Source: Mesaphorura yosii (Eukaryota > Arthropoda > Collembola > Poduromorpha > Tullbergiidae). From it: a stretch of DNA of 64,000 bases. The notes below the pieces were generated by a model. That model was not told the DNA's origin. It ran no database searches and saw nothing but the letters and a program-made list of their open reading frames with translations. A program made the position numbers and the translations under genes. The stretch is taken from contig WIXG01000118.1 of assembly GCA_009869945.1 (NCBI GenBank), positions 124,001 to 188,000 on the forward strand, in the 5' to 3' direction. Shown here piece by piece: positions 59,681-64,000 of the stretch. Numbering within the stretch: position 1 is the first letter of the stretch; every line of letters starts with the position of its first letter.

Positions 59681-61634
59681 CTAAACGCCGTATTCGACAT
59701 AATTTCCATCTTTCAAATTGCCTTGCTCCTCCATCAATTCAGCTTGTATACCGGGCACATCAGGATCCTCAACAAAGCCCTCCATCTCCAACGAAGTCTC
59801 AGGAAATGTTGAGTGTGCAGTTGCAACCCCACCACCATCCTTGACACCTGTCGTTGTATTGAACCCGTCTTCTAAATCACTGGGGACTTCAGGTTCGTCA
59901 TAATCTCCTTCCAGCTTTGGCTCCAACCGGCGTTCTCGTTCTCGTTCGAAGGCATAATCCCTCGCAGTTTTGGGGACGTTTGTCACAGTCAACATTGATT
60001 TGACCTGCTTGTGATACGGTGTTCCCTGTGTCCTACGCCTGGTCAAGCTGATTCTAAAATTACACACGAGACAAATATACTATATATTTTTTCAATAAAT
60101 ACATGAAGGGCAATAAAAATGATCGCGATCGGATGATCAGCTTGCGATTACACATCTTTACTTGTGTGTAAATCTTACCTTGTCTCAATCTCATTGTAGT
60201 AGACTTTATTATCTCTCATGACGAAAAGCAAATTTTCAATTTCCATCTCTTCTTTGTCCTTCCGTGACTTGACATTCCAGTCATACTCTCTCCCTAATTC
60301 GTACTCGTACTTCTCGTTTTCCTCACTTACTTCTTTTCTACCTCTCTCTTGCCTTAGCTTTTTAGCTGTTTCTTCAGTCGGGAGAAAGTACGCGACAAAT
60401 TGGTCTCCAGATTCATCTGTGACACCACGAATCATGGCACCTGAAGCAAGTTCATCCCTCACTTTCACTTCGTTGTCAGGAAGCGATGGATCGCGGTCAA
60501 AACTAACCTATAAACGAAAGCACAACCGAGTTGTCAGTGTGAACTTTAGAAATAAGCGTCCTTAGACTTAAATGCCTCCGCTTCCTTACCATTGCAAAAG
60601 AATACTTCCAAAACTCAAAATCAGGAAAAACCTCCATGATCTCAACCGGCACCACTCCAGGCTTCGCAAAATGTTTAGTGATGGGCTTCCTGATATCTTC
60701 AAATGTTTTCTGAATGGCCCTAATTCGAGATCTATGATCATCATTGTTACCCGACGATTTCTTGAGTTCCTTTTGTAGGGAAAATCCAATCTTGGCCTCA
60801 ATCCTGTCTTGAGTTAAGAACTGAGGCTGAAATCTTGTTAGCTCCGTTGAGATGTACTCGGTGCGTCGAAGCCAAGCCACACTCTTACTGTGACTTGCTG
60901 CACGGGGCACCTTCAGCGCATTTGAGCGTCTCAACGGAAGCCTGGTGCCCTTTTGCGCAGTCTCCTCATCCTCCAACAACTTCACATCCTTTTCATTTAT
61001 GTCAATTTCTGACGCATCCAGAATTTCACCTTCATCTCGACCTAGCAGACTTGCCGCAGACATGTACGCCGGGTTGCGTTCAGGGGGTATGACCAAATCC
61101 AGATAAGCGTGTATATTCGGGTCGAAGTGTACTTCATATTGACAGTGCATGTCAAGTGACGATGCTTTGTACTCCACGAAACGCGACAGGCTCAGTGAAG
61201 ACTTCACGAACTTTGGATCCATTGGTAAGTCAGGCAAAGTATTCGTGAAAGTTGGTCTTACCATCAGTCCAGTACTGTATTGAAAAGTCATCACTCAAGT
61301 TAAACCGTGTCAAGTCAAAACAAGGGACAACTGCAATCCGTTGAATTAGTACATACAATTTGGGTCTACTCTCGTACGTTTGGACACGCATGGCTTCACG
61401 AATAGGGTGCGGCGACTTCGCTGGATAGTTTCTAGGTGTCCGTGGATCCAAGGGCGTGGCAGATCCATTAACTGCCTCAGTCTACAAGAGAACGAAAGGT
61501 CATCAATCGTCACTTTTATGACTACAATTAACTTTCCATCCCAAGCCTCTTAAAAAATCCAGCACGGCTCAGAAATTCTCTATCCTACTTCATTTAATAA
61601 AATCGTGACTTACCTTCACCCTAATGTATTCCAT
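59681..61634 (-). CDS. PAF1: RNA polymerase II-associated factor 1 (Paf1 complex subunit)
   Basis: Five exons (61634-61614, 61481-61357, 61274-60590, 60507-60179, 60053-59681) give 510 residues; human PAF1 has 531. Paf1 is the core of the nuclear complex that follows RNA polymerase II and supports elongation and histone H2B/H3 modification. Matches include TNTLPDLPMDPKFV, RFVEYKASSLDMHCQYE, AWLRRTEYISTELTRF, IRAIQKTFEDIRKPITKHF, PVEIMEVFPDFEFWKYSFA, DQFVAYFLPTEET and REYDWNVKSRKDKEE. KVYYNEIETRISLTRRR lies near the end. The first exon codes for only seven residues. The C-terminal tail is moderately acidic and short, lacking the ~130-residue Ser/Asp/Glu-rich tail of vertebrates. It converges on COG2 with 82 bases between the stops. 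Confidence 0.93.
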
Positions 61635-62141
61635 AGCGTGATAACGCCAATTATCTCTGCAAAAAACTCTTCAGCATCACGCTTTTTGACTACAATTATA
61701 TTAAGGTCCAAAACGTGCAGTGCAGTGACTCCCCAGCTGGCCCAGCTCCAGCTTTTACCCCAGATGATGCTCCTCAACTGAAACGGTGCACTGGTGGGCT
61801 CCACTTTCTAATAGACAACTAAACGACTCTTCGATGGTGTCGACGCATCTTACGTTACTTTAACTTTAATCTTTTCGAATCTACGATTAATATTTGAATA
61901 CAAACAAAACCACGCGTTTCTATACGGGAAAAAAAGGACGCCGACGCCGACAACACTGAAAGCCTGAACGACACATAACAGAGTACACGTTCATACGATT
62001 CTCGCACGTTGCGAGCAGACAATTTGACACCCAGCTTGAACCTTGAGGGATTGACGCAGATCACAGTCGCATAAAAAGATTAAGATTATTGATAAAAGTG
62101 TAAACTTTATTCAATTAGACATCAATACACTACGGACTAAA
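61635..62141. other. Spacer between PAF1 and VPS52
   Basis: About 500 bases between the VPS52 stop and the PAF1 start on the same strand. It probably holds the VPS52 3' UTR and the PAF1 promoter. Nothing else is recognised. Confidence 0.4.
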
Positions 62142-64000
62142 CTAAAAGTTTGGTTTGTACTTCTTGACCTCGACCATTAATTGATGTATGTTAATTAGGT
62201 CTTGTCTCCCACTTAAGCTCGGGAGGTTCTCATTAAGAATCTTCTGAAACCGATGGTAATATTGCACCAGAAGAGTTAATGCCTGCTGCAACACATTTGC
62301 CCCTGTGCGGAAGCTTGGGAAAGATGACATAACATCTCGGTTGATTGTGTCCAACGCTGCTTTCCAGTTATTTGAAAATGCTGTGATTATTCTCCCAACG
62401 CGAGCTAAAAGAAAGTGACGTTATTATAACATCATGTTTGATTTATTGTGGTCCCACGCGATGAACGAGGTTCTCACCCTCCTCGTGTTGAATGTTCTTA
62501 GCTTGTCCGCTTTGAATGTGTCTTTCAGATTCCTTCACGAATTGGATGAGATCGCCAAAACGTGGAGAAAGAATTTCTTCCGCGTATTCTGAGGTTCTTG
62601 CGTCCAGTCCCATTCTTATTTTGTCGTTATCTTTTGGCTCGTGCCCCTTTTCCTGGAAAATACATTTAAATAATTGTAGAACCATTATTGATTTAGTTCA
62701 TTATCAAAGTAATTATGTCATACCGCATGAACAGCTAGAATCAGGTCGTAATTATTGATTAGAAAGACCAGTTGGCGGGACCGGTCTTGGAAAACGCCAG
62801 CCATACGGATTAAATTCTGATTGATTTCATCTTGCAACCAATGAAGTGACTTTCGTAACCTCTCCTGTGGAAAACCTGCATCAACAACAGCAAGCCCACT
62901 ACTCAACTCCGCGTACCGTCTCGTTATCTGTAATTATGAAATATGGTGCTAAATTAGTAGCATAAACAAACGAGAAACGACCGCATACAAGTATGAACTC
63001 ACATAATGTGGATTTACGTCCGTTGGAAGAATTTCACATCGCTGCAGGGAATACACGTTTTCCGCCAGCGAACGATCCAAGTATGGCCACAGTTGGTCAA
63101 GAGCAGCGGTGAAGAAGTGGTCCAAGGCCGGCACGGCTCTCTTGTGGCTAACTAACTGAAGTCGTAGTATCACCTGAAGGCATAGTAGTAGTCCCACAGT
63201 ATCATAGCTTGATGAAGCTCCTTCTTCGAGAACAGTCTGTAAAAATACAGAAATTGAGATATCAAACTGACTGACCTTTCTATTGCAGTAAACTTACCAG
63301 TATATGAGATAACGTCTTTCCCAATACTTGGTGGAACAAATCCAGTAAGTGCTGGGCTTTCAGGAGGAAAAAGTCGTGCAAGAACAAATATTCACGGCAG
63401 GCGTTGTCCACGAGAGTGAAGATAAGTGAACGAAATACAGCTTCATATGAAAGTGGAGGACCCGTCCAAGCGTGCTGTGAAAGAAAATCGAACCAGATAA
63501 TTATTTAAAAGCCCACCCTTAATGTTCATCAATTTCTCTGTGCTAACTAACTGGAACAATTGCAGGAGCTTCTAAATCATTTAACAGGTCCGCCCTTGTT
63601 CCTAGCGAGAAGAAAGGATTCTTCCCTCGCACTTCCTCGGAGGCGCCCAAAACATGTTCTTTTCCAGCCGCTTCCGTTGTCTGCTTCTTAGCCAGTCTTG
63701 ATGCATATGTTTTGAAGTAAGAAAAATATACCTTGCTCATTGTATCCACGTAAATGTCTTTTACTTCTTTCGCGATTTGCTTCTCATTGCTAAGCAGGAA
63801 CTCATAAGCAAATCTTAGGAATAGAATTTGAAGTTAGATCAAACCCATATAACTATAAACCACGATTTGACAATGATCATGATTAGTTACCTATGCTTTA
63901 GCAGTCCATTTTGAGGAATTTGGTAGTTCGTAACTGGCTTCCGGAACTTGTATACCTCGCTAATTAAATATTCCCTAACCTTCTCTATCGCTTTGATTGT
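62142..64000 (-). CDS. VPS52: Vacuolar protein sorting-associated protein 52, C-terminal part (runs off the window)
   Basis: Seven exons are visible (64000-63891, 63813-63552, 63474-63298, 63236-63003, 62927-62724, 62652-62478, 62404-62142), all in phase, coding for ~474 residues; the N-terminal part lies beyond the window. VPS52 is a subunit of the GARP and EARP tethers, which capture endosome-derived vesicles at the trans-Golgi network and recycling endosomes. Diagnostic matches to human VPS52 are VYKFRKPVTNYQIPQNGLLK, FFSLGTRADLL, LEAPAIVP, FRSLIFTLVDNACREYLF, KRAVPALDHF, DRSRQLVFLINNYDLIL and the final LINIHQLMVEVKKYKPNF. Introns are 50-90 bases. Confidence 0.94.

Noticed and set aside
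1-64000. Search for transposable elements, virus-like elements and CRISPR arrays
   Set aside because: No transposase, reverse transcriptase, integrase, capsid motif, terminal repeats or spaced repeat array could be seen.

Overview
The window is animal nuclear DNA. Its genes are split by short spliceosomal introns, mostly 50-100 bases, with GT-AG or occasional GC-AG ends. It carries an intron-containing tRNA-Tyr gene pair and animal housekeeping genes (ORC2, PAF1, COG2, VPS52, UQCRH, TBC1D9, an OSBPL9-type ORP, Hedgehog acyltransferase). A chitin-binding cuticle protein of the CPAP1 type makes an arthropod the best guess. A springtail or other pancrustacean would fit the compact genes and the fungal-looking enzymes, but I cannot place it further. 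I saw no reverse transcriptase, transposase, capsid-like gene or CRISPR array.

Layout. 0-4 kb: the 3' end of a DUF2828 gene, a ninjurin, and a small secreted cysteine-rich protein. 5-12 kb: two tandem multicopper oxidases (laccases) facing a 2-hydroxyacid oxidase. 12-15 kb: no gene recognised. 15-17 kb: a membrane protein with a C-terminal J domain. 17-22 kb: the CPAP1-like chitin-binding protein on the minus strand. 22-27 kb: gene-poor DNA holding a near-perfect palindrome of two identical tRNA-Tyr genes. 27-34 kb: two mpaB/DUF2236 (rubber-oxygenase-like) genes on either side of Hedgehog acyltransferase. The second mpaB copy looks damaged. 34-36 kb: an A-type carboxypeptidase zymogen. 36.6-39 kb: ORC2. 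39.4-45.1 kb: a complete 14-exon TBC1D9 homologue with the UQCRH gene nested antisense in its last intron. 46-49 kb: gluconokinase and an unrecognised single-pass membrane protein. 49.5-55.7 kb: the oxysterol-binding-protein-related gene. 56.9-64 kb: COG2, then PAF1 converging on it, then the C-terminal part of VPS52.

How the genes relate. Most are independent housekeeping loci. Four encode membrane-traffic proteins lying close together: TBC1D9 (Rab GAP), ORP9-like (lipid transfer at contact sites), COG2 (intra-Golgi tethering) and VPS52 (endosome-to-Golgi tethering). This could be chance. The tandem laccases, the CPAP1 protein and the carboxypeptidase suit an arthropod cuticle and gut context. 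Exon boundaries were read by eye from splice signals, reading phase and remembered family sequences. Where all exon phases close to one long protein (TBC1D9, ORP, HHAT, ORC2, COG2, PAF1, carboxypeptidase, HAO, CPAP1) the models are likely right. The 5' end of the J-domain gene and the middle of the second mpaB gene are unresolved.
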